A stretch of DNA of 64,000 bases from Adiantum capillus-veneris (GCA_014529385.2 CM043950.1:71708435-71772434), one strand, 5' to 3'; counted from the stretch's first letter, positions 35,480-48,599 are shown. The notes: generated by a model from the sequence alone, not told the origin. Made by a program: numbers and translations.

Positions 35480-38260
35480 ATTTAGGGCCCTCAAGAGCGG
35501 ACATTTTTGAGTGTGCTTTTGCGCTGCAGGTTTGGCTCATGGAAGAAGCGACCTCATGGGAAACTGAGGCAACGTTTAGTTCATGCAGCAGTTCATGGCG
35601 AGATCAAGGGATGGCAGTTCAAGGTGTTGTTTTGGTGCGTTAGGCTGAAGGGTAGCTCCAGCCTTACTTCACCTGCCGTTTTCCTCTCTCTGCAATAGCT
35701 GGCCCCTCAACTATTATGGCGGTCCTCTCCCTACCTTTTCTTCTGCTTTTGACCTGTCACCTTCTCACTGGTGCATTAGGATCATGCCTTAGCGTAGTTC
35801 ATTACGAGCTCACAACAAAGCACCTAGAGGCATGGCTCACATGGCATGACAGCGAGAGGCATGGCGGTTGAGGCGATAGATATGTTGCAATGTGTGGCAG
35901 GCTCAAGTTGGCATAACAGTTCATGGTGCTTCAAGATCTTTCCTTAGCCTAGTTCATGGCGAGCTCATAGCAAAGTAGCAAGCGGCATGGTGGGCTTAGG
36001 GGATAGCAGCAAGACATCCATCGTCACTTTCAAATTTCAAAACTAACGTTGGGTTTCAAATTTGACGGAGAATCCTAATGTTGTCGTTAACTTAGACGAA
36101 CTTAGTCAATGACTAAGGGTGTGGATAATTTCCTTCATGCCTCCTAAGCTTGCTCAAACTAAATCTCGAGCCTCAGCAACACTTCCCCATATATCCATCA
36201 AAAGTGTTTATAGAGGGCCCTATAGTTATAACATGACGTACTCGTAGGTTGGCTCCGTGAAATAAGCTATCTCCTTAGGCGCCCCCAAGCTAGGGGGTGG
36301 TTGAACCACCCTCCACAATAGATAATCACCTCCAAACCTGTCACAACCAGTCAAAAGGAGTCTTCAACCATCTCTAGGTGTTTTAGTTGCTTTGCGTTGA
36401 ATTGTAGCATGTAGATCATACGCTCATCAATGATATTATGGGAATGCATATCTCGGCTAAGAGGCCTCTCCAAAGCTGGAAGGCCCTACACATAGTCGGT
36501 AGGCTATTGGGGGGGGCGGGGGGTGGGGCATTAATAGTTGTAAAAGAAGTATCAAATCCTAAGGTAAGGGGGTCAATATTGTGACGGCCCCCATTACTAA
36601 TGTTATTAAAGTTGTATCATATTGCACCAAATCTCCAGGCCTAAGAGCAACAAACTAGTGGAGTGGTCGACGCATCACACTTTGTTGAGGATGGGCTAGA
36701 TTTGTAATTTTCATATCTTTGGTCCTTTTGTGCAACAACACGATTTTGCTCTCAAGTTTGCTACACCTTATGTAAGTGCTTCACTTAAAAAATCACATGA
36801 GCTTTTGTGAAATGTACACTACATACCTAGGTAGGTGTTGTAGGACAAAGGATCACAATATTGATGGGGGGCACATATGGTCCCTTTCCCTCAAATGTTG
36901 CCCAATGTCTCCCAAGCCGAGTTTCTTACACCAATAATGTCTAAAATCTCTCGCAAATTTCATCTTATTCTCAATTTTGATTTCATTTCTCTTATAGTTT
37001 TCTATTTTGAATGTTTTAGCTAAAAACTTAAGTACCAAGTGGCCTCAATCTCTAGTTTGAGCCTTGCCGGAAGAGTGTACAAGAGAAGTGCTACAGATTT
37101 TTTGAGGGAGGAACCACATGCGTAACTAGGTACTATTGGGGCAATTTACCTCGGAGCTGATGGGGTTCAATAGCCCCTTGGCTTCCAATGCACATAGCTA
37201 GCATGTGGTTTCTCCTAAGAAGATCCTAATGTTGAGCACCATATGTCAAAACATGAGAGTAAGTACCTTCTTTCCTACAAGTATCTGTTGGTACCTCTTG
37301 CCAATTTGTAAATGAAAGTTGAAACTTGCTTGTGGGTTTTAAGTTGTTGCTCTTGTAATGAGTGTTCTCAACATTTCACCTTGACTACAACTCAAGTTTT
37401 AGCATTCGTTCTTGGGACCTACAAATAAAGAAAAAGCCCCTATTCTTTCAATGCTCTCTCTATCACAAATAAACTAACGCATTCCAAGATTGAGTTTTCC
37501 AGGACAACTAGACCATGCTTTCAACGAAGTGATTGAACATGGTAGCCCCCCACTTAACCATCTAAGGCTCTCCAAGTTTCTTCAAATTCAACTTCTACTT
37601 GTAGAACAAGGCAAAGTTTCCTTCACTTTACAAGTCAAAAAGAAACCTTTTCCATTTTATTGAATACTCTTGATCCCCATCTAAACATCAACTCCAAGTT
37701 CTCTATATACTCATGATTCCTAGCACAATGCAACTTCTCTGAGTTAGTAGAATTGAACACCTAGGAGTTGCCAATGATGCAACCTAGCAAAGTTGACACC
37801 AATGGCTGACGATAAGGCAACCTTAGCATAATGAAAACTCTACTCTAGAACTTGACAACAATGCTTGACAACACCACAACCTAGCACAGTGCAACCACCA
37901 CTCAGGAACTTGGTTCACAAACATTTGTCTCAAAATTACGCATTTTTTCCAAAATTCTTATATATGTGTTACTAGGTTTTTCTTTTCATAGCATGTATTA
38001 GGAGATGAAGTGTATACGTCAATTTTGTAACTGTTGGCCAACGATGCATTTTTCTAGTAATGAAAATTGTATTAATACTATATTTTGGTCAAAGCTTAAC
38101 ATTCAAGTGATTTTGCCTATGATGTGTATTAATTTTTCCAGTGTGTTACTTTTGTCAATGCACTTTCGTCGATATACTTCTGTCAGTTTTGCATCTTACT
38201 TTTGGAAACTTTATGTTCAATATGGTTGATGGGGTGGCGGGGAAATGCATGCCCTGCCAC
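35480..38260. other. Unassigned DNA
   Basis: No supported gene. A G-rich run occurs at about 36,510-36,530. Open frames after the R1 LTR (35,507-35,698) have no family resemblance. Confidence 0.5.
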
Positions 38261-38269
38261 CAAAAGAAT

Positions 38270-38527
38270 TTATTCTCGGACGTCGCTATATACGTCTCTA
38301 TTTTTGGACCTGTAGCTTCTCTGTATGCGTTGCTATATTGGGAACTACAGAGTCTCTATGTGCGTTGCTATATGCATCTCTATATATGTCGCTATATAGT
38401 GACGCATAGAGCGACGCACATAGCGACATGGAGACGTTCGGTTTGCGACGCATATAGTGACGAGGGGAAAAAGATGTCCCGATGTATTTTTTTTGCTAAA
38501 CCCGTCACAAGTGTAAATAACCTAGTG
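38270..38527 (-). mobile_element. CACTA-like terminus with subterminal repeats
   Basis: Between 38,277 and 38,465 the words GTCGCTATA/GCGTTGCTATA and their inverse GCGACGCATA recur at least eight times in both orientations (for example CGCATAGAGCGACGCACATA near 38,403). The block ends with AAACCCGTCACAAGTGTAAA then TAACCTAGTG. On the minus strand that end reads CACTAGGTTATTTACACTTG then TGACGGG. CACTA transposons have CACTA ends and such inverted subterminal repeats (family knowledge). The other end and transposase were not found. Confidence 0.4.
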
Positions 38528-41450
38528 TAGGGTGCTATCATGGACTTCTAGATCACATTGTTTCAGATTGAGAGCCACAATTCATATCAATCTATTGAAG
38601 CGAATTGTTCAAGCTTCTAAGAGTAAAGATAACCCCTCTTTAGCCAACAAATAGAAAGGGTGAATCGAGTTCTAGAGCTGTGTCTCAGATGCACATCAAC
38701 TATCATCAAGACAATTGGATAGAATTGCTTTGTCCTGGGCTGAGTTTTCCCACAACAACATTATTCATGCTTCTACTCACCAAACCCCATTCTTTGCCAA
38801 TATCCAAGGATGGATGCCCACTTGAATCACCAAGTGAAGAATCCAATAGAGAATTCATGAAGAATTGACAATAAATATCACACATAAAGATAAAAGCAAC
38901 GTAGACGAACGCTAGCAACATCCACCATATGAGATTGGGGATCAAGTGTGACTCCGTTTCCATGATCTACGTTCATCTCTCCCTTCCCAAAAGCTAGATT
39001 ATCAAAGATTTGAACCATTCAAAAAAGTTGGCCAACTAAATCCATTCACATATTGTCTCCAATTACCAAAGTCTATAAAGATTTGTCCAATCTTTCATGT
39101 TTCAATATTGGATCCTTGTGATGAGTCCAAGATTCCTAGGAGATATTCATAGCCACCACCGCCCATCGAGATCGATAGTCATGAAGAAATTCGTTCAAGT
39201 TTCATTGTGAGACAAGTGTCCCTAATGGCCTTAAAAGTATTATGACAGAAAAGAATTAATGCCTTTTTAATTGTTATTTTCCAAAGGTACATTCACTTTT
39301 TTGGCATGCTTGAAAAAAGCTTTAAAGAACAAAGAATTAATGAATATATTCATAGGATCTTGATGTCATGATGAGAGTTTTGCCAATTTGGTGAGCGAGC
39401 CTTTTTTATCAATGAATAATCGAACAAGTTTAATCTAAGATAACTCCATTTATAGTATGAAAATTTATTTTTTCTCCTACCCTATTTGAGAAAAAATATT
39501 AGTTTTTCAAAAAAATACAAAATTACTTATATGATATGAATCTATCTTTGTATACCTTCTCTCAATGTCTTTATGTTTTTTTTTTGGGGGTGCAAAACTC
39601 ACAATTTTGAGTGGATAATATTAAGAACATCAAAAATATACACCAACCTCGAGCTCAGACCGAGCCTTGAGGATCAAAGGATTACAAGTTTTCTGTTTGA
39701 CAGAGAAACCACAACTACTCATAGGCTTTATGTTGAATAGTTTCTGTATGTTGTCCTTTTATACATTTGTCGATTGCTTTATGTTGTAATGATTGGGTAA
39801 AAAAGGGCCCACACAGGAGGGGATAACCCGCTATCCATCATAACTGGTTACCCCTCTAATTAGTATCACATGGCAATAAGCTTTCTTTTTAATTATTTCT
39901 TCTTGTAGACATTTTTTAGTGGTTGTTGGCATTTGTGTGTCTGTGTCTTTAAAGAGGGGCATTGAGTATTTATTGGGTGTTACACAAATACTCTCACTTT
40001 TTGGCTTTCTAAAGAATCCTTAGAGGAGAGTTGCAACTTAGGTTAGGCATACTTTCAATGCTTTTAGTGATGATGAAGATTTACCTTAAATGTTATTTCA
40101 GTTTTAAAATAGTAAATAAAAATTATTATTTCAACTTTCATTTGGCATCTTGATATGTCTTGACTTTTCTTGTATTCCATTCTTTTAATATGTTAAAGTG
40201 AAGCTTCACCTTACATAATTCTAGTAGATTCTATAAATACACACACACATACACATTATATATATATATATATATAGACACACACACAAATATATTTTTT
40301 GATGAGTTCTTTTTATTTCACATTTCATTTCGCTGCCTCACATGGCTTGACTTTTCTTGCATTCTATAACTTAATTATAATCAATATTTGAAAAAGTCTC
40401 TTTTACTAAGCAAACCGGAAATACTAGCAAATTTGCATGATCTTTGAACTATTTTCTCACATATTTCACTGGTTTTTCTTCCCCCATGGTTTGCAACCAG
40501 CTAGTTACGATTTTCAACTAGTTCAAGGCTAAAATGAAGCAATCGGTTTTGAAACACTGATTGTAGTTGAACTCAACTTAATGATTTTATCACTTTCTTA
40601 TTGTTTAAGAAAGCCACCGTGACCCTTTCACTTGTTTTTCTCAATTTGTATCATGCTTCCAAGGTTTTTTTTTCGTAATTATTTTTTATGCATTTGAAGT
40701 ATATTGTAATCTAAATAGTTCATTGTTATACTTGTTTTCAAAAAATATAATGTGACAGCAAACGTTTTAAAATTATTAATGTTGTTTTGCCATTTTCCTC
40801 TCTCAAAGAAGCTTCTTATGATTAAATTCCTCTCAATAACCTAATGCATGCCATAGTGAACTTTCACCTTGTTAGCTCCAAGTGTGCACATCAGGGCTAG
40901 AAAAATACATTTCTCCTAACCGATCAAAATAAGGGGAAGCTTGAAATTCTCTCGGTTTTTAGGTCAAATTTTAAAGCTTTTGTCGGTAATTACACTAAAA
41001 CTTGTGTAAATTTGCCGGTTTTCTTAAAGGCAAGCTCAAAATCTAGCCGGGATTTTATAATTTCAACCGGTTAAAATACACTAGACCCCGGTTTTTGGCC
41101 TACCCCAAAGGGATAAGGCCATAGCGATGACTTCCCTTTTTTCCTAACGAAAAGGAGAGTTAAAATTTTTCAATTCATAAATTTTTTTATTGGCAGATGA
41201 GGTAGTGGGTACTCATTGTTTGTATACACCTTATACACTCATCCTCACGAACAACACTCATTGCAAGATGATACTCTACGCTCAATACTCTCTCTCTCTA
41301 TCCCTTTCCTCCTCAACCTCTCCATTTCTGCCGCTTCTCCATTTTTCTCCGTGGGTAATGCTTTATCATTGTCTTGAGATCACTCTACAACAGTAAATAT
41401 TCTCTCAGTGTTTTGCATTGTAGGGCAAGCTTGCTAGGCGCCCACTCCGC
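38528..41450. other. Unassigned AT-rich DNA
   Basis: No supported gene. Contains a compound CA/TA tract near 40,238-40,290 and several CCGGTT-type words near 40,920-41,100 of unknown meaning. Confidence 0.5.

Positions 41451-41454
<4 letters not shown>

Positions 41455-41487
<33 letters not shown>
41455..41487. repeat. (AG)n microsatellite
   Basis: About 16 AG units. Confidence 0.95.
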
Positions 41488-41675
41488 CCTATTTTTGTGA
41501 AGTGGGCTTGGCGGAAACCCTGTCCCTCTCTCTTTCTCCCTCGTTGGCTATTGCCTGTTCCTCTCTTGTGCCTTCCACCAGCCTATGTACGTCGACCTCC
41601 TCCTGTCTGTCACACACTTCTTCTCCATCTCTCTCGGGCGCGATCAAGGGGCAAGCAAAGAAGGCATCGATAGAG

Positions 41676-41676
<1 letters not shown>

Positions 41677-41745
<69 letters not shown>
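41677..41745. repeat. (CT)n microsatellite, ~34 units
   Basis: An uninterrupted CT run. Open frames across it in both directions are Leu/Ser or Arg/Glu repeats and not genes. Confidence 0.97.
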
Positions 41746-41748
<3 letters not shown>

Positions 41749-41999
41749 GAGGCCTACAGACGCCAAGAGCTTGGTCTTGTTCCTCTCGACCAAGGCTACT
41801 GCCTCTTATAAGCTGCACGCATCATGCGCTCTCATAGCTATTCCCTATGAGCTATGGTTGCTTGCTGCAGGTATGAATCTCATCACGAGGCGCGAAAGGG
41901 AGCCGTGAGCCCCGGGTGGGCGGCAAGGGAAAGCAACAGAGGGGCCAAGGCGACAAGGCTTGGGGAAGCAACGGGAGCAAGGCTTGGCACTGGACTGAG

Positions 42000-42003
<4 letters not shown>

Positions 42004-42038
<35 letters not shown>
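42004..42038. repeat. (CT)n microsatellite
   Basis: About 17 CT units. It is the third GA/CT tract within 600 bp, in a relatively GC-rich stretch with no recognisable gene. Confidence 0.95.
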
Positions 42039-42039
<1 letters not shown>

Positions 42040-42041
<2 letters not shown>

Positions 42042-43095
42042 TGCCTAAGCTCGGCCTTCTCTCTCTGTCTCTCTGACATATACAATGGTGTAACCACCTG
42101 TGCGGGAGAGTGCTCTGCTAGAGGGAGGAGGAGGAGGAGGAAGGCAGGGCCAAGTTGGCAAAGGTTACGCTCTCTGCATCACGTTGATGAAGGCGACGTC
42201 GATTTTGTGAAGGCATGCGCCATAAAGTCTACCCTACGCTTCTCACATCTAGCGTGGTGTGTCATTTTTGCCGTGCTATGTCCCGGAGCATGCTGTTGTG
42301 GGCGCATTCAATGTGTGATGCGAGGCGACAGCTCAGAGGCAAAAACGGCCATGCTTTACCACATGTGGCATGCTTTGTCTTGTTCAGAGCGTCAAGCTAT
42401 GTGTGCATTCAAAGTCTGACGGGACTCTGAAAGGCAGAAATTGCCATGCTTTACTTTCTTGGGGCTTCTCTCAGAGGTTCGATGGGCTTTTCCAATGCCT
42501 GGTTATCTGCGGTCGCGACCACCTCCCTAACTATTTACTGCATGCTCAACATTTTCTAAGTGTGCCTTCGACTTCAACTGGTTATATTCTCTCGAGTCTC
42601 GTAGTTTTCATTTCTAGATAGGGACCTGGGCCTCAGCCAGAGCTGCCTGCGAATTCTACCAATGTGTTGCGCTAATGCTCCGGATCCTATATAGCAAACC
42701 TTGTACCAGTGCTCTCGCCTCTAGCGCCCCTGCCCTACGGTCATAAATTAGGGAGTAATGGGTCTCACATACACACACAATACCCACGTGATTGGGCAAG
42801 ATTTGGTTGTCACTGATTGTTTTTCAATGGTCTACTTTGTAGAGTTCAAAAGAAATGCATGGAGTCAATTTCACCTTGCTTTAATTGATCCGCTTGACAG
42901 TGGTGGCCACCTTCGTATGGACTAAGTACCAAGTCGTGGTCAAAGAATGGAAGTGTCTTGTTAGTTTGGAGCAGGACTTATTAATTACTATTAGAGGTTA
43001 CTTTGCAAGCACAAGGGGTTGGAAAGCTTGTGAGAGAGTGGTTGATGTTTCACGTTTTGCTTGAAGGTGGGCTTGCATTTGGTGTCGTAGGAACA

Positions 43096-43126
<31 letters not shown>

Positions 43127-43401
43127 ATACATATAGGAATGCTTATGGATAGGCCTAGTGATTTTATCACTTTTTTTCTACTTGTTTTCTAACAATGGTG
43201 CACATTGAATTCATTGATCCACACTCCCTTAAGTGTCGTTTTGGACATGGATGAATGTCAAAAAAAACATCATATCCTTTATCCCTATGACGCACTATCA
43301 AATATGTCTCATGTCCTTTGCCGCTACGCATTCCAAATTTTTTCTCTTATGTCTCAACCTTTTCAACCCCCAATGATGTAAGACCTTCCCTTTGTGCGAG
43401 A

Positions 43402-43439
<38 letters not shown>

Positions 43440-44200
43440 GGGGAGAGGTTGCGCACATGCAGCAAACTCGGCAGAACGACGGTGAGGGGAGAATTGCAAG
43501 CCTCAAATCAGCCTCTCGTGCACATGCAGAGCAGCCAATGCCATTCCTGAGCTTGTTAGGAGCCTTTTCAGCATGTCAAAGCCTTTCAGTTAATCATACG
43601 CATTCCCACTTCACCAACGGTGCTCGTCGACTACAAACGGTAGTGAAGGGGGGAGTGACATTCCGATAGAGTCGGTGACTAAACGGGTTGGAATCCTACA
43701 AGGGCATCATGGGCCTGTTGAGGTGGCCTTCTGCACTTTTCGAACTCTGGGAGAGCCCTGAGGCGTGCATGTCCGCACCTTAAGAGAGATTCGTAGGATG
43801 AACCTCCATTGTAACCAAGCGTAGCTTATTGTTTGTATAATAAGAAGATCCCCGGAGAAAAGAGGTGAAAAGAAGAGGACGTTCAGCTCACTCGTGATCT
43901 TGTCTCCACTCGCGCACACTACGTCAAATGCGTGACTTCCATTTCCAGCCACAGATGCCGCTCCAAAAGTAAGCTTCATTTCGCATGCAACCAAAGGGCG
44001 ACCTGCACAATCTATTGACACAATCGAGGCAAAGACTGCATCGCTCGACTCCACCCTTCTCTTGTCCTGGTTGGAGAACGACTCTCTCTCTCTCTCATCG
44101 ACTCCAACTGCAGGCAAGGACACGCAGCGCCATGTCGAAAGAGCCAGCGCAATTTTATGGCTTTCCATTCGACCAAACAAGCTACTAGATAGCTCTATGT
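42040..44200. other. Unassigned DNA with CT and GT/GA tracts
   Basis: Contains a CT run at about 43,101-43,127 and a GT-then-GA run at about 43,403-43,440. No promoter or coding evidence was recognised, though it must include the upstream region of the receptor kinase pseudogene. Confidence 0.5.
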
Positions 44201-44215
44201 ACGCCATTGGCTACA

Positions 44216-47200
44216 ATGGTCATCTGCAAAGCTCAACTGCTGGAGCTCACCACCGTAAAAGCACTTGTTTTTATACTTTCCTCCTCTGTAATAAACAAGG
44301 AGCTACCTGCTTCAACCGTCAATTCAATGCTTTACGGAGCAACTGATGCTGCCCACTTTGAAGCTGATGATGCCTCTCACACAAGGGAGTTCCCCCTTCT
44401 TGCTGCTGAGCATGCATTTCCTACTATGGAATCCTCTGGAGGTCCGGCTGTGCCATTAGCTGTACCAGATGATGCTTTGCCTCTCCTTGCTTTCAAAGAA
44501 TCTATTCTAGACGACCCCTTGGGCGCTCTCTCATCTTGGAGCAACACGAGCAATATCTCACAGCTCCTGGGCCGGCGTGTCGTGCAATCAAATGAGCAGA
44601 GTAATCTCATTGGAGCTACCAGAGCTGCAGCTTCAAGGCTCCATCTCCCCTTCTTTGGGTTCCTTGCCTTTTCTGGGCTTCCTCAACCTTTCCTTCAATC
44701 AGCTCTCAGCTTCCATCCCTGTCGAATTGAGCTCATGTCCTGCATTGAGCACAATCGATCTGCATCAGAACCTCCTCTCTGGCCCCATTCCATCCCAACT
44801 TGGGCAGCTCTCCTTTCTGACCATACTCCATTTGGGACAAAACCAGCTCACTGGCATTATACCACCTGAGTTTGGCAACATCCAGAGACTAGCTGTCTTA
44901 ATTCTATTCAACAACAGCCTCTCTGGGCCCATCCCCTCATCCCTAGGCAATTGCTCAGCAATGCTAGACATCGATTTGAGTGGCAACATGCTGTCTGGAC
45001 CCATCCCACAAGAGCTTGGCAACCTTCAAACCCTGGAAGCCTTGTCCCTCCTTCAAAATCGACTCTGGGGAGCAATCCCTTTTCCTTTCTACCCGATCTA
45101 ATTCTTTTGCAACTCTCCAACAATTTCTTGCCAGGGCCAATCCCTCCGACAATCTGCGGGAGCAAGCAAAGTGGCTTGCAGTTGCTGAGCCTTTCAAACA
45201 ATCAACTGAGTGGAGGGATACCAACCTCCATAGCCAGCTGCAAAAGCCTCACATTCCTTCAGCTGAATGGAAACAAGCTCAATGGGAGCATCCCAGAGGA
45301 GTGGGGTTCCATGCCCGGCCTCTATTCTCTGGAGCTGTGGGACAATGAACTCACAGGCAGCATTCCTGCCTCCCTCTCAAATTGCACGTTGCTTGAGTGG
45401 CTACGCCTTGATCAAAATGCACTCACAGGAGAGTTTCCTGTGGACTTGAGCAGAAAGTTGCCATACTTGGACAAGGTCCTTCTTTTCTCCAACCAGCTGA
45501 ATGGAGACGTCATGAACTTTGCAAACTGCTCCTCCATAACCACCCTCATGCTTGATTTCAATCTCTTCACAGGCCTAGTAAGCTTCTTGGAGTATCCTTC
45601 CCCTTTCCTTGACCTAGAGTTGTTGTCCCTCTCGCACAACCAGCTGAGTGGGGAGATCCCACCTTCACTCTGCAACTTCAGCCGACTACAATCCCTCCAA
45701 CTAAACGATAACGGCTTCCAAGGCTCCATTCCTGAGCAGCAGGGGAGGCTGACAAGCCTTGCCTTACTTCTACTAAGTAACAACAATCTGACCACAAGCA
45801 TTCCCCCTTCCCTTGGCAACTGCTCCAGTCTTAGCAAAATCTACTTGGATCGAAACCCGCTACATGGCACCATCCCGCTCGAGCTTGGGAACCTAGAATT
45901 CCTTGATGATCTCCGACTTTTCTTGACCAATCTCTCAGGCCCCATTCCATTATCCCTCTATAACTGCTCTAACCTTACTTACATGAGCATCTCTGTTACC
46001 AATATCTCTGGCAGCCTGCTGCCAGCAATTGGGTACCTCAAGAACCTGCAATACTTGTCCATTTTTCGCACCCAATTAGTAGGACCCATTCATGCACCAA
46101 GCTTGAATACATCGACCTCTCGGAGAATTCTTTGGCGGGCTCCGTTCCTACCTCATTGGAGGCTTTAAGCTCCCTTTCTGAGCTAGATTTGAAATACAAC
46201 CATCTCACAGGGGCTCTGCCATTATCCATTGCAAACCTTACTGGGCTAGTTACCCTTGAAATGCAAGGCAACAATCTTACCGGCAACTTCCTGTCAAATG
46301 TTGCAAATCTCATCAACTTACAGACCCTTGATCTTGCGGACAATCAGTTCACAGGTGAAATACCCAGCAATATCTTTCAGTGTGCTGGCCTGGTTGTGCT
46401 TAGGCTCCAGCAAAACCTCATCACTGGGAGCATACCATCCAATGTTGGGAACCTCAGGGCCCTCAACGAGCTCAACTTGAGGAACAACCTCCTCAATGGA
46501 AGCATTCCTGACAGCATAGGCAATGCTGTTGCTCTAAGGTATGTGAACCTCGCGTGGAATACACTCACAGGAAACATCCCGTCGAGCATAGGTCATCTCA
46601 TTGATCTTGCAGAAGACGGTCTCAATCTATCACATGACTTTCTCAGTGGGCAGTTACCTCACGAGCTTGACAACCTACATCTCATTTTCCTCATCGATCT
46701 ATCACAAAACCTATTAACAGGCCTCATTCCAGACCTAAGCCATTGCGTGATGCTTCAAACCTTGGATCTCTCTGCAAATGCTATCAACAGTTCTCTTCCG
46801 AGCTCTATGGGAAGACTAATCAATCTAATTACACTCAACATCTCCCACAACCAGCTAAACGGAGCCATTCCCCAGACATTTGGCTCATTAAACGACTTGG
46901 AGACCTTGGATCTTTCAGAGAATGACCTCTCCGGAGGCATTCCTCTGTCCATTGCCAATCTACCCAATCTCCCATTTCTCAATCTTTCAAACAACAAGCT
47001 TGAGGGCTCCATCCCTGACACACCCACCTTCAGAAATCTGTCAAACTCCAGCTTTGATGGAAATCCAAAATTATGTGGAGCTTTGATTAACAGACTTTGC
47101 CCCTCTGCCAATCACAGCAAGCTCAGCGCGGTCCGGAAGGGCTTGATCATAGCCGGTGCCTGCCTTGCTCTATCTGCTGCAACTTCAGTCTTCGTTTTGA

Positions 47201-47799
47201 TAGTACACTTCAAGACCAGGCGCAATGCAACACCACAAGAGCAAACGTGCTTGGATCTGGGGGCCTTAGCACTGTGTATAGGGCCACGTTAGGTAACGCA
47301 CAAGAGGTCGCCATTAAGTTACTCAGACATCAACAAAATGTAGGTTCGAACACAAGGGAGGAGGGCATCGTTGACAGAGCTTTTCTTACAGAGCTCCAAA
47401 CCCTAGGAAGACTGCGGCACCGAAATCTGGTTCGAGTGTTGGGCTACTGCTCCAGTATGGACATGAAGGCGATCGTAATGGAGCTGGTGAGCAATGGAAA
47501 TCTAGACACATGGATACATGGCGTGGGTGAAGAGCAGAGGCAGCCTTTGACATGGGAACAGAGGCTGGACATAGCCATCGGAGTGGCACATAGCCTTGTC
47601 TGCTTGCACCATGAGTATGACCAACAATGCAGCATCATACACTCGGATCTAAAGCCGAGCAATGTTCTGCTCGATGCACAGTGGCAACCACGAGTCGCCG
47701 ACTTCGGAATTGCAAAAGTTCTGCTCTCCTCTAACGATACTGACTCGACGCTGTCATCTACTCTGCAATTGCAAGGATCCATTGGCTACATTGCCCCGG
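44216..47799 (+). pseudogene. LRR receptor-like kinase pseudogene (non-RD)
   Basis: The order is: an N-terminal hydrophobic stretch; an LRRNT with LLAFKESILDDPLGALSSW and WAGVSC; about 33-34 LRRs of the plant LxxLxLxxNxLxGxIPxxL type (44,600-47,060); FDGNPKLCGA cap; a transmembrane segment at about 47,141-47,211; then a kinase from 47,241 with GSGGLSTVY glycine loop, VAIK lysine, HSDLKPSN catalytic loop, DFG, and GSIGYIAP. HSD instead of HRD makes it non-RD, as in FLS2/EFR/Xa21-type immune receptors (family knowledge). The reading frame changes near 44,560, 45,078, 46,104 and 47,225. The third lies where part of one LRR is missing, and the fourth where the juxtamembrane region is missing. There are few internal stops otherwise. 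The kinase C-lobe was not found downstream. Either a fairly recent pseudogene or, less likely, a gene with sequence indels. Confidence 0.88.
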
Positions 47800-47802
47800 G
47801 TA

Positions 47803-47806
<4 letters not shown>
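47800..47806 (+). other. Predicted intron 5' splice site in kinase
   Basis: The kinase frame ends at IAP and the first base of the expected Glu codon, followed by GTAACAAT. This is a phase-1 donor within the conserved GYIAPE motif, a position where related LRR kinases often have an intron. The presumed intron starts with a (CT)n run at about 47,807-47,837. No acceptor with a following EYG-type exon was found up to 53 kb. Confidence 0.55.
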
Positions 47807-47842
<36 letters not shown>

Positions 47843-47873
47843 CAAGTTCGATCAACGGATGCTTGTGGGCCGT

Positions 47874-48165
47874 TGACTCACCCTCAGGACTAGTCTAAGT
47901 AACACATAGCATTAGAAAATGAAAGGGGTGTGTGTGTGTGTATGTAGGGTACAGAACTCAAGAAGATCATAGTCGTAGATATAAACTTAAAAACTATGCC
48001 ATACACGTCCAGCCCAGCCTCACGACTAGGCTAAGTAACACATAGCATTAAGAAAGGGGGGGGGGGGGGGGGGGGGGGGGAGGAGGAGTAAGGGGATCGA
48101 GGGTAGAGAAGTTCGTGCATAGAAATCAAGAAGATCGTAATCGTAGATATAAACTTAAAAACTAA
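47874..48165. repeat. ~145-bp direct duplication
   Basis: CTAAGTAACACATAGCATTA near 47,895 and 48,033, and AGATATAAACTTAAAAACTA near 47,977 and 48,145, show two copies. The first holds a GT microsatellite where the second holds a run of about 25 G (48,056-48,080). Confidence 0.85.
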
Positions 48166-48261
48166 ACACGGTCATTAATTACACCCGACTACAGATTAAA
48201 CTCGGGCAGCACCTATGTTTTAATAATAAAACCCAATAAAAACAGTACAAGGTAACAACAT

Positions 48262-48345
48262 GTGCGCGCGGGTGAGATGGTTAGCCCATGCGTCTCAATC
48301 TGAGCAGCAAGGCCTTGGGTTCAAATCGGGCCGACGAGCGGCCCA
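48262..48345 (+). repeat. tRNA-like SINE head candidate
   Basis: GGGTGAGATGGTTAGCCCAT resembles a D-arm and TTGGGTTCAAATCGGG (48,315-48,330) a T-arm/B box, spaced as in a tRNA. No cloverleaf closes well, so a tRNA-derived SINE is favoured over a tRNA gene. Confidence 0.4.
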
Positions 48346-48599
48346 TTGTTTTTTCAGGGAAGGAGAGGGGGCTTACTAGTTTGAGGATCTGATCGTGGAG
48401 GACATGCTCCCCTTTAAGTGCCACCAATCGACGACCCAAATTCAAATCAAAGTCGTTGTTGAACCCATGATTAGTGCAAAAAAAACTAATCGCATGATTA
48501 TCCAACCCATTGCATTCACAATTTGAACCCTCACCAGCAAGGGTGGGTGAGAGCCCAACTTCCTAACCACGTCTGTGTGTGTACCTTGCTTTAGATGTG

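Noticed and set aside
41489-41837. Open frames of 107-111 codons on both strands across the CT tract
   Set aside because: They consist largely of Leu/Ser or Arg/Glu repeats from the microsatellite, with no family resemblance outside it.
48262-48345. True tRNA gene
   Set aside because: D-arm and T-arm words are present, but the acceptor stem and anticodon arm do not pair acceptably by eye.
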